Counted from the stretch's first letter, positions 29,604 through 39,834 are shown. The stretch is 64,000 bases of DNA from Prauserella salsuginis (GCF_024648885.1 NZ_JANBBF010000001.1:1-64000), one strand, 5' to 3'. Translations and numbers: made by a program. The notes: generated by a model from the sequence alone, not told the origin.

Positions 29604-31088
29604 ATGTCCACACTTGCGGAGCTGCTCGCCGACAACACAGGCCTGCCGGGCGAGGCGGTCGACCATCTGCAACTCGTGGTGGCCGAATGGCAGTTGCTGG
29701 CGGATCTGTCGTTCGCGGACTTCCTCATGTGGGTTCCCGTCGCGGGCGGGGACGGCGACTTCGTGTGCGTCGCGCAGGTGCGGCCGACGACCGGTCCGAC
29801 GGCGCACGTCGAGGACGTGGTGGGCACGCGGTTCACCCCGGAGGAGCATCCGCAGCTCTCGCGGGCCGCGCGGGAGCTGCGGCTGTGCCGTGAAGAGGAA
29901 CCGCACTGGTACAACGACCTGCCGATGCGCAGGGAAGCGATCCCGGTGCGGTTCGGCGACCGGGCGGTCGCCGTGCTGAGCCGCGACACGAACCTGGCGT
30001 CGCCGCGGGTGCCGAGCCCGCTCGAGATCGCCTATCTGGGAAGCGCGGCCGACCTGTGCCAGATGCTCGCCGACGGTACGTATCCGAGCCCGGACGGCGG
30101 CACCGACGTGCACACGAGCCCGCGGGTGGGTGACGGGCTGATCCGCGTCGACCAGCACGGCACGGTCGTGTTCGCCAGCCCCAACGGCCAGTCCGTGTAC
30201 CACCGCATGGGGTACGAGTCGGATCTGATCGGTGCGCGGCTGGCACCGTTGACGCGATCCCTGATCCGCGACCCGTTCGACGCGACCGAGATCTCACACC
30301 GCATCCTCGATGCCATTGCGGGCAAGCCGAGCACGCGCGCGGAGGCGGAGTCGCGTCGCGGCGCCGTCGCGTTGTTCCGCGCCCTGCCGCTGCGCCCTGC
30401 CGGAAGGCCGGCCGGTGCGCTCGTGCTCGCCCGCGATGTGACCGAGGTCAAGCGCCGCGACCGGGCGCTGATGTCGAAGGACGCGACGATCCGCGAGATT
30501 CACCACCGGGTGAAGAACAATCTCCAGACCGTCGCCGCCCTGTTGCGATTGCAGTCCCGCCGGACGCCCAGTGGCGAGGCGCGGCAGGCGCTGACCGAGT
30601 CGGTGCGCCGCGTGTCGTCGATCGCCATGGTCCACGAGGCACTGTCGATGTCGGTGGACGAGAAGGTCGATCTCGACAAGTTGTTCGACAACGTGTTGCC
30701 GATGGTCGGTGAGGTCGCCACCGCGGAAGCGCACGTGAAGCTCTCGCGCAGCGGTTCGTTCGGCGTCGTCGCGGCCGATATCGCCACGCCGCTGGTGATG
30801 GTGGTCGCCGAACTGGTGCAGAACGCCGTGGAGCACGCGTTCGAACCGGGAAAGGCCGGCGAGGTGGAGATCGCGGTCGACAGGTCGGCCGGACGGCTCG
30901 ACATCGCCATTCGCGACGACGGACGTGGCCTGCCACCCGGGTTCTCGTTGGAGCGCGCCGACGGACTCGGGCTGCAGATCGCGCGGACGCTGGTGGAATC
31001 CGAGCTGCGCGGGTCGCTGTCGTTGCGGGGCGGCAGCGACGGCGGCACCGAGGCAACGCTACGGGTGCCGCTCAACCGTCGCGGCTGA
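29604..31088 (+). CDS. pdtaS: Cytosolic sensor histidine kinase PdtaS
   Basis: Soluble kinase whose partner PdtaR is an ANTAR RNA-binding antiterminator; the pair adjusts gene expression to nutrients, copper and nitric oxide in mycobacteria. The 494-residue protein has an N-terminal GAF-like domain (1-150), a PAS domain (about 175-290) and a HisKA_2 box EIHHRVKNNLQTVAALL with the phospho-acceptor among His300/His301. The HATPase domain has ELVQNAVEHAF, DDGRGLP and GLGLQIARTLV. No membrane segment. ATG 29604 gives a family-like start. PdtaR is not in the window. Position between the sigR locus and whiB1 matches M. tuberculosis. Confidence 0.93.
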   Translation: MSTLAELLADNTGLPGEAVDHLQLVVAEWQLLADLSFADFLMWVPVAGGDGDFVCVAQVRPTTGPTAHVEDVVGTRFTPEEHPQLSRAARELRLCREEEPHWYNDLPMRREAIPVRFGDRAVAVLSRDTNLASPRVPSPLEIAYLGSAADLCQMLADGTYPSPDGGTDVHTSPRVGDGLIRVDQHGTVVFASPNGQSVYHRMGYESDLIGARLAPLTRSLIRDPFDATEISHRILDAIAGKPSTRAEAESRRGAVALFRALPLRPAGRPAGALVLARDVTEVKRRDRALMSKDATIREIHHRVKNNLQTVAALLRLQSRRTPSGEARQALTESVRRVSSIAMVHEALSMSVDEKVDLDKLFDNVLPMVGEVATAEAHVKLSRSGSFGVVAADIATPLVMVVAELVQNAVEHAFEPGKAGEVEIAVDRSAGRLDIAIRDDGRGLPPGFSLERADGLGLQIARTLVESELRGSLSLRGGSDGGTEATLRVPLNRRG

Positions 31089-31403
31089 ATCGGATTCCGC
31101 GAAAGCGTCCGGATTTCTGCCGCCGGGCGTTTCCGGCGTGAGTCCGTAGCCGGTGAGCAGGCACGACATCGGCGGCAGGGAACTGCTGGAACGGCGCGAG
31201 AACGCGCTCGACGACGCCGTCGGAAACCGCGCACATTCGCGGTAACCGGGCAGCCGAATGCATTCGCCCGACCTGCCCCGGACACGCTTGAGGGCCGGCA
31301 CCCGAATAGGGATGCCGGCCCTCAAACCTTTTGCCACGGCCCCAGTAAAAGTATTTACGTCAATCCGGGCAAAAGGCAGGTCGTATTGCCTGCGACGGTC
31401 TGC
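31089..31403. other. Intergenic region pdtaS-whiB1
   Basis: 315 bases between convergent stops. Apart from the terminator at 31288-31325 there is nothing recognisable; short open frames here show no ribosome sites or domain similarity. Confidence 0.6.
31288..31325. terminator. 13-bp perfect stem between pdtaS and whiB1
   Basis: TTGAGGGCCGGCA (31288-31300) pairs exactly with TGCCGGCCCTCAA (31313-31325) around a 12-base loop. It lies between convergent pdtaS and whiB1. Confidence 0.88.
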
Positions 31404-31658
31404 TCAGGCGTTGCTGTGCTGACCGACCTGTGCGCGGCGACGCTTGAGCGCACGACGCTCGTCCTCGTCCATGCCGCCCCACACACCGGCGTCCTGGCCG
31501 CTGGCCAGGGCCCAGGCGAGGCAGTCGGAAGCGACAGTGCAGCGGTGGCATACTGCCTTCGCGGCGGCTACTTGCGAGAGAGCGGGGCCACTCGTCCCCA
31601 CGGGGAAGAAGAGTTCCGGGTCCTCGTCTCGGCAGGCCGCGCGGTTGCGCCAGTCCAT
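31404..31658 (-). CDS. whiB1: Iron-sulfur transcription factor WhiB1
   Basis: Wbl protein whose nitric-oxide-sensitive 4Fe-4S cluster controls DNA or sigma-factor binding; essential in M. tuberculosis. The 84-residue product has all four cluster ligands (Cys9, Cys37, Cys40, Cys46), the GVWGGMDEDERR turn and the basic tail LKRRRAQ. ATG 31658 is chosen because GAAGGAG lies about eight bases upstream and Cys9 spacing matches WhiB1. The open frame extends 28 residues further without similarity. Two Crp-like sites lie 70-135 bases upstream. Confidence 0.95.
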   Translation of the reverse strand: MDWRNRAACRDEDPELFFPVGTSGPALSQVAAAKAVCHRCTVASDCLAWALASGQDAGVWGGMDEDERRALKRRRAQVGQHSNA

Positions 31659-31728
31659 TCTTGAGCTCCTTCTCAAGACGCGGGGGTGCCGCGCCAACGT
31701 CGTCTTGGCGGTCGTTTTCGGGGTGCTT

Positions 31729-31742
31729 GTGAATGCTTTCAC
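31729..31742. promoter_or_regulatory. Crp-like palindrome, whiB1-proximal
   Basis: GTGA-ATGCTT-TCAC at 31729-31742 has the GTGA-N6-TCAC core of Crp sites and extends to TTGTGA/TCACGA. It lies 71 bases upstream of the whiB1 start. M. tuberculosis whiB1 is known to be controlled by Crp (Rv3676) through paired sites. Confidence 0.65.
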
Positions 31743-31778
31743 GAGTCCCGGGCTTCGACAAGTGTTTTCGGCGGATCG

Positions 31779-31792
31779 GTGAGTCAGGTCAC
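31779..31792. promoter_or_regulatory. Crp-like palindrome, whiB1-distal
   Basis: GTGA-GTCAGG-TCAC at 31779-31792 is a second GTGA-N6-TCAC core, centred 50 bases from the first, about five helical turns on the same face of DNA. Confidence 0.6.
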
Positions 31793-31945
31793 GGCCGCAA
31801 AACGCCGATCTGACCTGCGGCTTTGCGTTTCAGCAACGCCGCCCGTCGACCGAACTTTGCGGCGAGTGGAGCCTCAGCGTCGATAAGCGGCAACCGGGGT
31901 TTGCCGGAGGTGATCAGCTGGTTGCTGTTCACCGGCTGCGACCAG

Positions 31946-33088
31946 TCATACCGCGACGGTGAGCGCCCGTGGGACGCTCCGGAACTCCACCCTGGTGCGC
32001 GTTCCGACCAGGTCTCCGTCGACCTGAAAGTTTACGGGTTTTTCGGCTTTCACGCAGACGGATGACACGTCGTCATGGCGAATCAGCCGTCGACCTCGGT
32101 GTTTGCCCTGGTGCAAGGCCTGCCTGAGGTAGCGCAGCACCGTCGCCATACCCATCCCGCGCAATGCGAAGAGCCCCAGTCCGGTGTCGAACGAGCTGGT
32201 CGGGTTCAGGTGCACCGGGCGAGAACCGAGGTAGCTCCACGGGTCGGTGTTGGAGACGAACACGGTCCGCACGTCCGCCGGATCCTCACCGGGCAGGTCG
32301 AGGCTCATCGCGGGCCTGCCGTGCGGCGGCTTCAGATAGGCGGAGACGGCCGTACGGGTGTACAGCGCGGGGCTCGTGCGCTTGCCGCGCTTGGCGTCCA
32401 CGCCTGCGACGACGTCCGCGTCCCAGCCCAGGCCCGCGTTGAACGTGAACCAGCGCGCTCCGCTCGCGACGGCGCCCGTGGTGTCCTCCGCGCGTGCGGT
32501 GCCTCCGCTGTCGGCGATGCCGAGCCCGACTCGCCGGGTGGAGCCGGTGTCCACGGCGTGCAACAGCCGGTGGGTCGCCTCGACGGGGTCGCGGGGCAGG
32601 CCGAGCGCGCGGGCGAAGACGTTCGCGGAACCGCCGGGGACCACACCCAGCATCGGCGCGGGCACCGGCGACGTCCAACCGGGGCCGGCCGGTGACTCCG
32701 GCCGAACGATGTGCCCCAAGTCTCTGTGCCCCACGTCTCCGCGCGCCGTGTCCCTGTGCGCCGTGTCGTCGTGCGCAGTGTCCCTGTGCGCTGAGGGGTC
32801 GCGGGCATCGCGCAGGCCTCCGGAGGCGTAGCGCGCAGCGCGTCCTGCACCGTCCATGAGGCCGTTGACGACCTCGTTGACCGTGCCGTCCCCGCCGTGC
32901 GCGACGACGAGGCCGACGTCCCCGAGTTCGCCGCGCGCGGCCGCACGGGCGACCGTCATCGCGTGACCACGGTGCTCGGTCTCGACCACCTCGAGCTTCA
33001 CCTGACTGGCGAGGGCGTGCGCCAGAACGTCACGCCCTCCCGGTGAGGTGGCGGTGGCCTGCGGATTCACGACGAGAACTGCGCGCAC
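31946..33088 (-). CDS. Diacylglycerol/sphingosine kinase-family protein
   Basis: Lipid kinase of the DAGK catalytic fold, like Rv3218 in the same M. tuberculosis neighbourhood. The 380-residue protein has VVNPQA at the N-terminus, the ATP-site motif AHGGDGTVNEVVNGL and LGVVPGGSANVFARALG, then the beta-rich C-terminal domain (NPTSSFDTGLGLFALRGM, VNFQVDGDLVG). Between the two nucleotide motifs sits a 40-residue insert with the HRDTA-type repeats HRDTAHDDTAHRDTARGD. Substrate undefined. GTG or ATG at 33088; the promoter is shared with the divergent membrane gene. Confidence 0.87.
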   Translation of the reverse strand: MRAVLVVNPQATATSPGGRDVLAHALASQVKLEVVETEHRGHAMTVARAAARGELGDVGLVVAHGGDGTVNEVVNGLMDGAGRAARYASGGLRDARDPSAHRDTAHDDTAHRDTARGDVGHRDLGHIVRPESPAGPGWTSPVPAPMLGVVPGGSANVFARALGLPRDPVEATHRLLHAVDTGSTRRVGLGIADSGGTARAEDTTGAVASGARWFTFNAGLGWDADVVAGVDAKRGKRTSPALYTRTAVSAYLKPPHGRPAMSLDLPGEDPADVRTVFVSNTDPWSYLGSRPVHLNPTSSFDTGLGLFALRGMGMATVLRYLRQALHQGKHRGRRLIRHDDVSSVCVKAEKPVNFQVDGDLVGTRTRVEFRSVPRALTVAV

Positions 33089-33313
33089 TCGTCCAGCGTA
33101 GGTGAATCGTCAGCCCGTTCTCCTCGCCTGCTGCCTCCTGCATGGTCGGCGAACGTGTCGACTTTCGCCGTGACGAGTGCACCCCGGACGACCGCCGGCT
33201 CATCGACGACACCTCGAATCCTTGTCCCGATGGTGGGCACCGGAAAACGGCCGTCCGGGTGGCATACCATCGAAACCGTTCACGCACGGTCACATCCGAG
33301 GGAAGGCCCGCTC

Positions 33314-33784
33314 GTGGCGCTCGCCGACAAGATCTCGCCCGCGCCCCGCGAAGTCCGGTACGCGGGGCTGCTGACGGCATTGCCGGGCATCGCACTGATC
33401 GCGATCGGAATCATGCTCGCGGTCACCGGCAGGAGCCCCGACCTGGCCGCCGAGGTGAGCTACTACGTCGTGCTCGGGGTCGCCGTGCTGGCCTGTGCGA
33501 CGGGGCTGCTGCTGGGCAAGACCTGGGCGCGGTCGCCGTCCCTCGTCGTCGCGATGATCCTCGTGGGTGTCGGCTGGTACGCGGCAGGCCCGTCGGACCA
33601 GTCGGCGTTCGGGGTGCCGATCATGATCGCCGGTGTCGCCGTGATCGTGCTGCTGTTCCGCAGGGACTCGCGCGCGTGGGTGCTCGGCCAGCGGCCCGAC
33701 GAGACGGAGGATGAGGCGGCCCGGCGCGGCGGCGTGTCCGGACGGGCTGCCGAACGTGAACGCGACGAACCCGGTGACAGCTGA
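33314..33784 (+). CDS. Small four-helix integral membrane protein
   Basis: A 156-residue membrane protein of unknown function, positioned like Rv3217c. Four predicted helices: LLTALPGIALIAIGIMLAV, YYVVLGVAVLACATGLLL, LVVAMILVGVGWYAA and VPIMIAGVAVIVLLF. A charged cytosolic tail rich in Arg/Glu follows. GTG 33314 is chosen because GAGGGAAGG (33298-33306) precedes it by seven bases; the frame is open back to 33155 but that stretch overlaps the divergent promoter region. No catalytic motif seen. Confidence 0.78.
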   Translation: MALADKISPAPREVRYAGLLTALPGIALIAIGIMLAVTGRSPDLAAEVSYYVVLGVAVLACATGLLLGKTWARSPSLVVAMILVGVGWYAAGPSDQSAFGVPIMIAGVAVIVLLFRRDSRAWVLGQRPDETEDEAARRGGVSGRAAERERDEPGDS

Positions 33785-33831
33785 GGCGCTCCCAACTCAC
33801 GAGCTGCGCCGGACGTGAGGTCGGCGGGAGG

Positions 33832-34308
33832 TCAGCTCGCTTCGTCGGCGAGTTTCCGCAGCGGGGCGTCGGTGAGGCGGTAGACCGTCCACTCGTCCAT
33901 GGCCACGGCGTCCAGCGATTCGTAGAACACCCTCGCCGGGTTCCAGTTCAGCACCCACCATTCGAGGCGCGCGTACCCGCGCTCGACGCATTCGGCGGCC
34001 AGCGCGGCGAGCAGCGCCTTGCCGAGGCCCGAACCGCGGTGCTCGGGACGGACGAACAGGTCCTCCAGATAGATCCCGTGCACGCCGCGCCAGGTGGAGA
34101 AGTTGAGGAACCACAGCGCGAAGCCCACGACCTCCCCGTCAGCCTCGGCGACATGGCCGTAGAGGGCGGGCTTGTCCGCGAACAGCGCGATGTGCAGCTG
34201 CTCGGAGGTCAGGTGGCACTCGTCGGGAGCCTTCTCGTACTCGGCGAGCGCGTGGACCAGGTCGACGACGGCATCGACGTCGTCGGTGCGGATTCGGCGG
34301 ATCGTCAT
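33832..34308 (-). CDS. GNAT-family N-acetyltransferase
   Basis: A 158-residue acetyltransferase like Rv3216. Acetyl-CoA-binding motif A is LEDLFVRPEHRGSGLGKALLAAL. The FALWFLNFSTWRGVHGIYLEDL stretch resembles diamine N-acetyltransferases (SSAT type). The C-terminal strand WWVLNWNPARVFYESL is also SSAT-like, suggesting polyamine or small-amine acetylation; that substrate is inference. Convergent with the membrane protein gene; 55 bases separate its start from the histidine phosphatase stop. Confidence 0.86.
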   Translation of the reverse strand: MTIRRIRTDDVDAVVDLVHALAEYEKAPDECHLTSEQLHIALFADKPALYGHVAEADGEVVGFALWFLNFSTWRGVHGIYLEDLFVRPEHRGSGLGKALLAALAAECVERGYARLEWWVLNWNPARVFYESLDAVAMDEWTVYRLTDAPLRKLADEAS

Positions 34309-34363
34309 GACCTCGAGCTTCGCACCGCGGGTGTGAGGTGCGGGGCCGCGGGTCGGTGCCGGT

Positions 34364-34954
34364 TCAGGTGGGCGGGACGTTGAGGTGGCGGATCTGCGGC
34401 GCGCCTCGGTCGTAGCCGAGCGCGGAGATGCTCGCCGGGTCGACGCGGAAGCCCTCCCCGAGCGCGGCGTCGAGGCCGAGCCAGCGGGCGATCAGTACCC
34501 GGCTGAAGTGGCCGTGGCCGATGAGCACGACATCGCCGTCGGTCAGCGTCTTACGGGCGCGCTCGAGTACGCGGTCGCCGCGGGCAGCGACCTGAGCGGG
34601 GGTTTCGCCGTTCGGCGCGCCGTCGGTCCACAGTGTCCAATCGGGGACGTTGCGGTGGATCTGCTCGGTCGTGATGCCTTCGTACTCGCCGTAGTCCCAC
34701 TCGGCGAGCTCGTCGCAGGTCTCGTCGACGTCGATGCCGGCCAGTCGGGCCGTGTCCTGTGCGCGTACCCGCGGACTGCACAGCACGAGAGCGGGGGCCG
34801 TGCCGCCGTGCAGGACGGCGTAGGTGCGGCCCGCGGCGTGCGCCTGGCGCTCGCCGACGCCGGTCAACGGGACGTCGGTGTGGCTGGTGTGCTTGCCCGT
34901 GGCGGACCATTCGGTCTGGCCGTGCCGGAGGAGCAGGATCGAGTGTTCGGACAC
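34364..34954 (-). CDS. Histidine phosphatase family protein (Rv3214/Gpm2-like)
   Basis: A 196-residue acid phosphatase of the phosphoglycerate-mutase superfamily. It has the phosphohistidine motif LLRHGQTEWSATGKHTSHTD, the second Arg in SPRVRAQDTA, the catalytic Glu in WDYGEYEGITT and the second His in LIGHGHFSRVL. M. tuberculosis Gpm2 in this position acts as a phosphatase rather than a mutase. GTG 34954 starts SEHSILLLRHG, and the upstream frame is unrelated. Runs with the GNAT gene on the minus strand. Confidence 0.88.
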   Translation of the reverse strand: MSEHSILLLRHGQTEWSATGKHTSHTDVPLTGVGERQAHAAGRTYAVLHGGTAPALVLCSPRVRAQDTARLAGIDVDETCDELAEWDYGEYEGITTEQIHRNVPDWTLWTDGAPNGETPAQVAARGDRVLERARKTLTDGDVVLIGHGHFSRVLIARWLGLDAALGEGFRVDPASISALGYDRGAPQIRHLNVPPT

Positions 34955-35014
34955 GGGGGAACCGTATCTCGGCACCGTGCTCACCGGCCGGTTACTGGCG
35001 GGTAATATGCGGGT

Positions 35015-35518
35015 ATGACCTCTCAGGATGTGGCGAGCCCGGCGATCAACCCGACCTATGCGATGTGGCGGAAGCTGTCCGGCTCGGCGATCGGCAAGGG
35101 TGTGTTCTCCGCGGCGCTGTGCCTGCGTGTGCCGTACTTCGGTTCGGTGCTGCCGCGGGTACGGGACATGCGGCCGGGGCGCTGCGAGGTGGCGGCACCG
35201 AAGTGGTGGGGCGTGCACAACCACCTCGGGACCTTCCACGCCATCGCAGCCTGCAATCTCGCCGAGATCGCGATGGGCATGCTCGCGGAGGCGACGGTCC
35301 CGGCCACACACCGGTGGATTCCGAAGGGGATGTCGGTGTCGTACGTCGCGAAGGCGGGGACGTCGCTGACGGCCGTCGCCGAACTGCCGGAGCTGCCACA
35401 GCTTCCCGAGAGCGGCGACGAGGGCGTCGAGGTGCTCGTGCCGGTCGCCGTTCAGGACCGGTCCGGCCGGACGGTCGTTACCGCCGACATCACCATCTGG
35501 GTGACCGCGAGGAAGTGA
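35015..35518 (+). CDS. Hotdog-fold DUF4442 protein
   Basis: A 167-residue protein of the DUF4442 branch of hotdog thioesterases. The family core WWGVHNHLGTFHAIAACNLAEIAMGM and RWIPKGMSVSYVAKA are present, followed by a beta-rich end (VVTADITIWVTARK). Related proteins hydrolyse or bind acyl-CoA thioesters; the substrate here is unknown. ATG 35015 is preceded by an AT-richer stretch and is divergent from the histidine phosphatase 60 bases away. Confidence 0.82.
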   Translation: MTSQDVASPAINPTYAMWRKLSGSAIGKGVFSAALCLRVPYFGSVLPRVRDMRPGRCEVAAPKWWGVHNHLGTFHAIAACNLAEIAMGMLAEATVPATHRWIPKGMSVSYVAKAGTSLTAVAELPELPQLPESGDEGVEVLVPVAVQDRSGRTVVTADITIWVTARK

Positions 35519-37490
<1,972 letters not shown>

Positions 37491-37520
37491 CCGCAGTCAC
37501 GACCGTGGTGGCGGTGGCGT

Positions 37521-37624
37521 GCCCAAAGAGAACAATTGGGGCTCCCGTCCGCGGGCCCGGCCACCGCCCCTCATCGGCACGCTGGTGCGTGGCTGCGTTC
37601 GATGCCCCAACGGTGCCCTTGGGC
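37521..37624. repeat. Imperfect inverted-repeat element, GCCCAA...TTGGGC family
   Basis: GCCCAAAGAGAACAATTGGGG (37521-37541; 21 bases, shown as GCCCAAAGAG plus AACAATTGGGG) is an imperfect complement of CCCCAACGGTGCCCTTGGGC (37605-37624). It lies between convergent cholesterol oxidase and rmlC genes. The right arm shares the GTGCCCTTGGG core with the terminator at 46763-46813, suggesting a dispersed family. Confidence 0.55.
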
Positions 37625-37625
37625 G

Positions 37626-38231
37626 TCACGCGTTCGCGCGTAGCTCCGCGTAGCGGGCGAGGCAGTCCTCGTACCGGGGCAGCAGGCCGGAGTCGCGGGC
37701 CTCCGCGAGCGAAGGGGCGGCGCGGTCCTTGTCGGAGAGGAGGTACTCGACGTCGCCGGGCCAGGGCAGGCCGAGGTCCGGGTCGAGGGGATCGATGCCG
37801 TGCTCGGCGGGCGGGTTGTACGACGTGGAGCACAGGTACGACATGATCGTGTCGTCCTCGAGCGCGATGAAGCCGTGCCCCAGGCCCTCCGCGAGGTAGA
37901 CGCCGCGGAAGGTCCGGCTGTCGAGCGTCACCGTGTCCCATGCGCCGAACGTGGGAGAACCCGTGCGCAGGTCCACGACGACGTCCAGCAGGGAACCCTT
38001 CGGGCAGTAGACGTACTTGCCCTGGCCAGGTGGGACGTCGGCGAAGTGGATGCCGCGGATCGTGCCACGCCGGGACACGCTGTGATTGGTCTGCGCCACG
38101 GTCATCGGATGCCCGACGGCTTCGAGGAACGTCGGCTCCTGGAACGGGGCGGTGAACAGGCCGCGCTGGTCACCGAAGACCGGCGGGGTGAACTCCACGG
38201 CGTGCGGGACGGCCAGCGTGCGGGCTTCCAT
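37626..38231 (-). CDS. rmlC: dTDP-4-dehydrorhamnose 3,5-epimerase (RmlC family)
   Basis: Cupin epimerase acting on dTDP-4-keto-6-deoxyglucose in dTDP-rhamnose or related sugar synthesis. The 201-residue protein has the family residues: RGIHFADVP with the catalytic His, KYVYCPKGSLLDVVVDLR with Lys and Asp, EGLGHGFIALEDD, and the Tyr in YLCSTSYNPPAEHGIDPLDP. No rmlA, rmlB or rmlD is nearby, so this may be a second copy serving a surface polysaccharide or secondary metabolite; that is inference. ATG 38231 fits the family N-terminus. Confidence 0.88.
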   Translation of the reverse strand: MEARTLAVPHAVEFTPPVFGDQRGLFTAPFQEPTFLEAVGHPMTVAQTNHSVSRRGTIRGIHFADVPPGQGKYVYCPKGSLLDVVVDLRTGSPTFGAWDTVTLDSRTFRGVYLAEGLGHGFIALEDDTIMSYLCSTSYNPPAEHGIDPLDPDLGLPWPGDVEYLLSDKDRAAPSLAEARDSGLLPRYEDCLARYAELRANA

Positions 38232-38577
38232 GCCGGGATCCTATGCAGCCCCGCGGAGCGGGTCCGGTCGGGTGGCGGTGGGTGACGGGTGGGCGGTCGG
38301 GCAGCCACCCAAGTCGGACGTCCGTCTTGCTATCGGTGACGTGACCTGCGCAAATGGGTCGATATCTGTGATCCGGGCCGCACCGGCACGGCCGATCGCC
38401 GCAGAAGATGTCACACTGGACGAACCGCCGCGTCCGCGGCTACGCCTGAACCAAGGGCCTTATGACGGACACCTTGCCGGCAGTACGGTGCTACCGCGCC
38501 GAGTCGCCGGGACCAAGGAGCCCACGAGCCAGCGGAGTGTCCGCTGGCAGTTCCCTTTTTCAGCCCTGGAGATAGAC
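38232..38577. other. Intergenic region rmlC-malic enzyme, structured leader
   Basis: 346 bases between divergent genes. The rmlC-proximal part should hold both promoters. From about 38390 it is hairpin-rich (for example CCGCG-TC-CGCGG, and GGCCG...CGGCC). It ends with a two-part structure and a hairpin plus T5 described separately. An open frame crosses it but is not conserved in malic enzymes. Confidence 0.55.
38472..38560 (+). promoter_or_regulatory. Candidate transcription attenuator upstream of malic enzyme gene
   Basis: CCTTGCCGGC (38472-38481) can pair with GCCGG-GAC-CAAGG (38506-38518), enclosing the small hairpin CGGT-GCT-ACCG. Ten bases later GCCAGCGGA (38528-38536) pairs perfectly with TCCGCTGGC (38540-38548), followed by AGTTCCCTTTTT ending at 38560. 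That is a classical intrinsic terminator placed 18 bases before the start codon, inside what should be the leader. It matches no riboswitch class I can name, and a competing antiterminator was not found. Confidence 0.5.
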
Positions 38578-39744
38578 GTGTCCCAAGCTCAGGTGAGTGA
38601 CGACGACATCTTCGGCGGACACGAGGGCGGCAAGCTCTCGGTGTCGGCCACCCGGCCCATCACGCAAGCACGTGACCTGTCCATCGCCTACACCCCCGGG
38701 GTAGCGAAGGTCAGCCGCGCCATCGAGCAGGAGCCCGCGCTCGCGAAGCGCTACACGTGGGCGGACCGGCTCGTGGCAGTGGTCAGCGACGGCACGGCGG
38801 TACTCGGACTCGGTGACATCGGCGCGAGCGCTTCGCTGCCGGTCATGGAGGGCAAGTCGGTTCTGTTCAAGACGTTCGCCGGGCTGGACTCGATCCCGCT
38901 CGTGCTGGACACCAGCGACGTCGATGAGATCGTCGAAACGCTGGTGCGGCTGCGCCCTTCGTTCGGCGCGGTGAACCTGGAGGACGTGTCGGCGCCCCGG
39001 TGCTTCGAGCTCGAGGACAAGCTCAAGGAGGCGCTGGACTGCCCGGTCATGCACGACGACCAGCACGGCACGGCCATCGTGGTGCTCGCCGCGCTGCGTG
39101 GTGCGAACCTGGTGGCCGGCCGTGACATCGCCGACCAACGGGTCGTGATCTCCGGCGCGGGTGCCGCGGGTGTGGCGTGCGCGAGGATCCTGCAGGCCGC
39201 AGGTGTCGGTGACGTGACGATGCTCGATTCGCGAGGGATCATCCACGCGGGCCGGGACAACCTCAACGCGATCAAGGACGAACTCGCCGAGACGACCAAC
39301 AAGGCGGGCCTGCGCGGCGGGATCGACGAGGCCATGGCCGGCGCGGACGTGTTCATCGGCCTGTCGAGCGCGACGATCGACGAGAACCTGCTCGCGACGA
39401 TGGCGCCGGAACCGATCGTGTTTGCACTGTCCAACCCGGACCCGGAGGTGCATCCGGACGTCGCGGCGAAGTACGCGTCCGTGGTGGCCACCGGTCGCAG
39501 CGACTTCCCGAACCAGATCAACAACGTGCTGGCGTTCCCCGGTGTGTTCCGCGGGGCGCTCGACGCCGGTGCGCGGGCGATCACGGAGAACATGAAGCTC
39601 GCGGCGGCGGAGGCCATCGTGTCGGTGGCGGCCGATGAGCTCTCGGCCGACCGCATCGTGCCGAGCCCCCTCGACCCGAGGGTCGCCGAGGAGGTCGCCA
39701 CCGCGGTCGCCAAGGCCGCGGAAGCCGACGGCGTCGTCGGCTGA
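38578..39744 (+). CDS. NAD(P)-dependent malic enzyme, short bacterial type
   Basis: Oxidative decarboxylation of malate to pyruvate, feeding pyruvate and reducing power. The 388-residue protein belongs to the short malic enzymes without a phosphotransacetylase domain. It has YTPGVAKVSRAI, the VVSDGTAVLGLGDIGASASLPVMEGK core, metal-binding VMHDDQHGTAIV and the Rossmann loop ISGAGAAGVACARIL. It closes with SNPDPEVHPDVA and FPNQINNVLAFPGVFRGAL. GTG 38578 follows TGGAGA (38567-38572). The upstream frame is non-coding leader. The preceding hairpin-T5 suggests premature termination control. Confidence 0.93.
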   Translation: MSQAQVSDDDIFGGHEGGKLSVSATRPITQARDLSIAYTPGVAKVSRAIEQEPALAKRYTWADRLVAVVSDGTAVLGLGDIGASASLPVMEGKSVLFKTFAGLDSIPLVLDTSDVDEIVETLVRLRPSFGAVNLEDVSAPRCFELEDKLKEALDCPVMHDDQHGTAIVVLAALRGANLVAGRDIADQRVVISGAGAAGVACARILQAAGVGDVTMLDSRGIIHAGRDNLNAIKDELAETTNKAGLRGGIDEAMAGADVFIGLSSATIDENLLATMAPEPIVFALSNPDPEVHPDVAAKYASVVATGRSDFPNQINNVLAFPGVFRGALDAGARAITENMKLAAAEAIVSVAADELSADRIVPSPLDPRVAEEVATAVAKAAEADGVVG

Positions 39745-39769
39745 CCTCCGGCCGGTCACGCTCTCAGCA

Positions 39770-39821
39770 CTGCGAGGGCCCCGTGGTCAGGCGTTCCCGG
39801 CCGACCACGGGGCCCTCGCAG
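39770..39821. terminator. 19-bp perfect stem after malic enzyme
   Basis: Bases 39770-39788 (start CTGCGAGGGCCCCG) pair without mismatch with 39803-39821 around a 14-base loop, between convergent malic enzyme and bpsA-like genes. Confidence 0.92.
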
Positions 39822-39834
39822 TTCGTCGGAAGAG

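Noticed and set aside
38232-38577. Assignment of the malic enzyme leader to a named riboswitch class
   Set aside because: I could not match conserved bases of ydaO, glycine, cobalamin, ZTP or M-box classes; only structure is reported.
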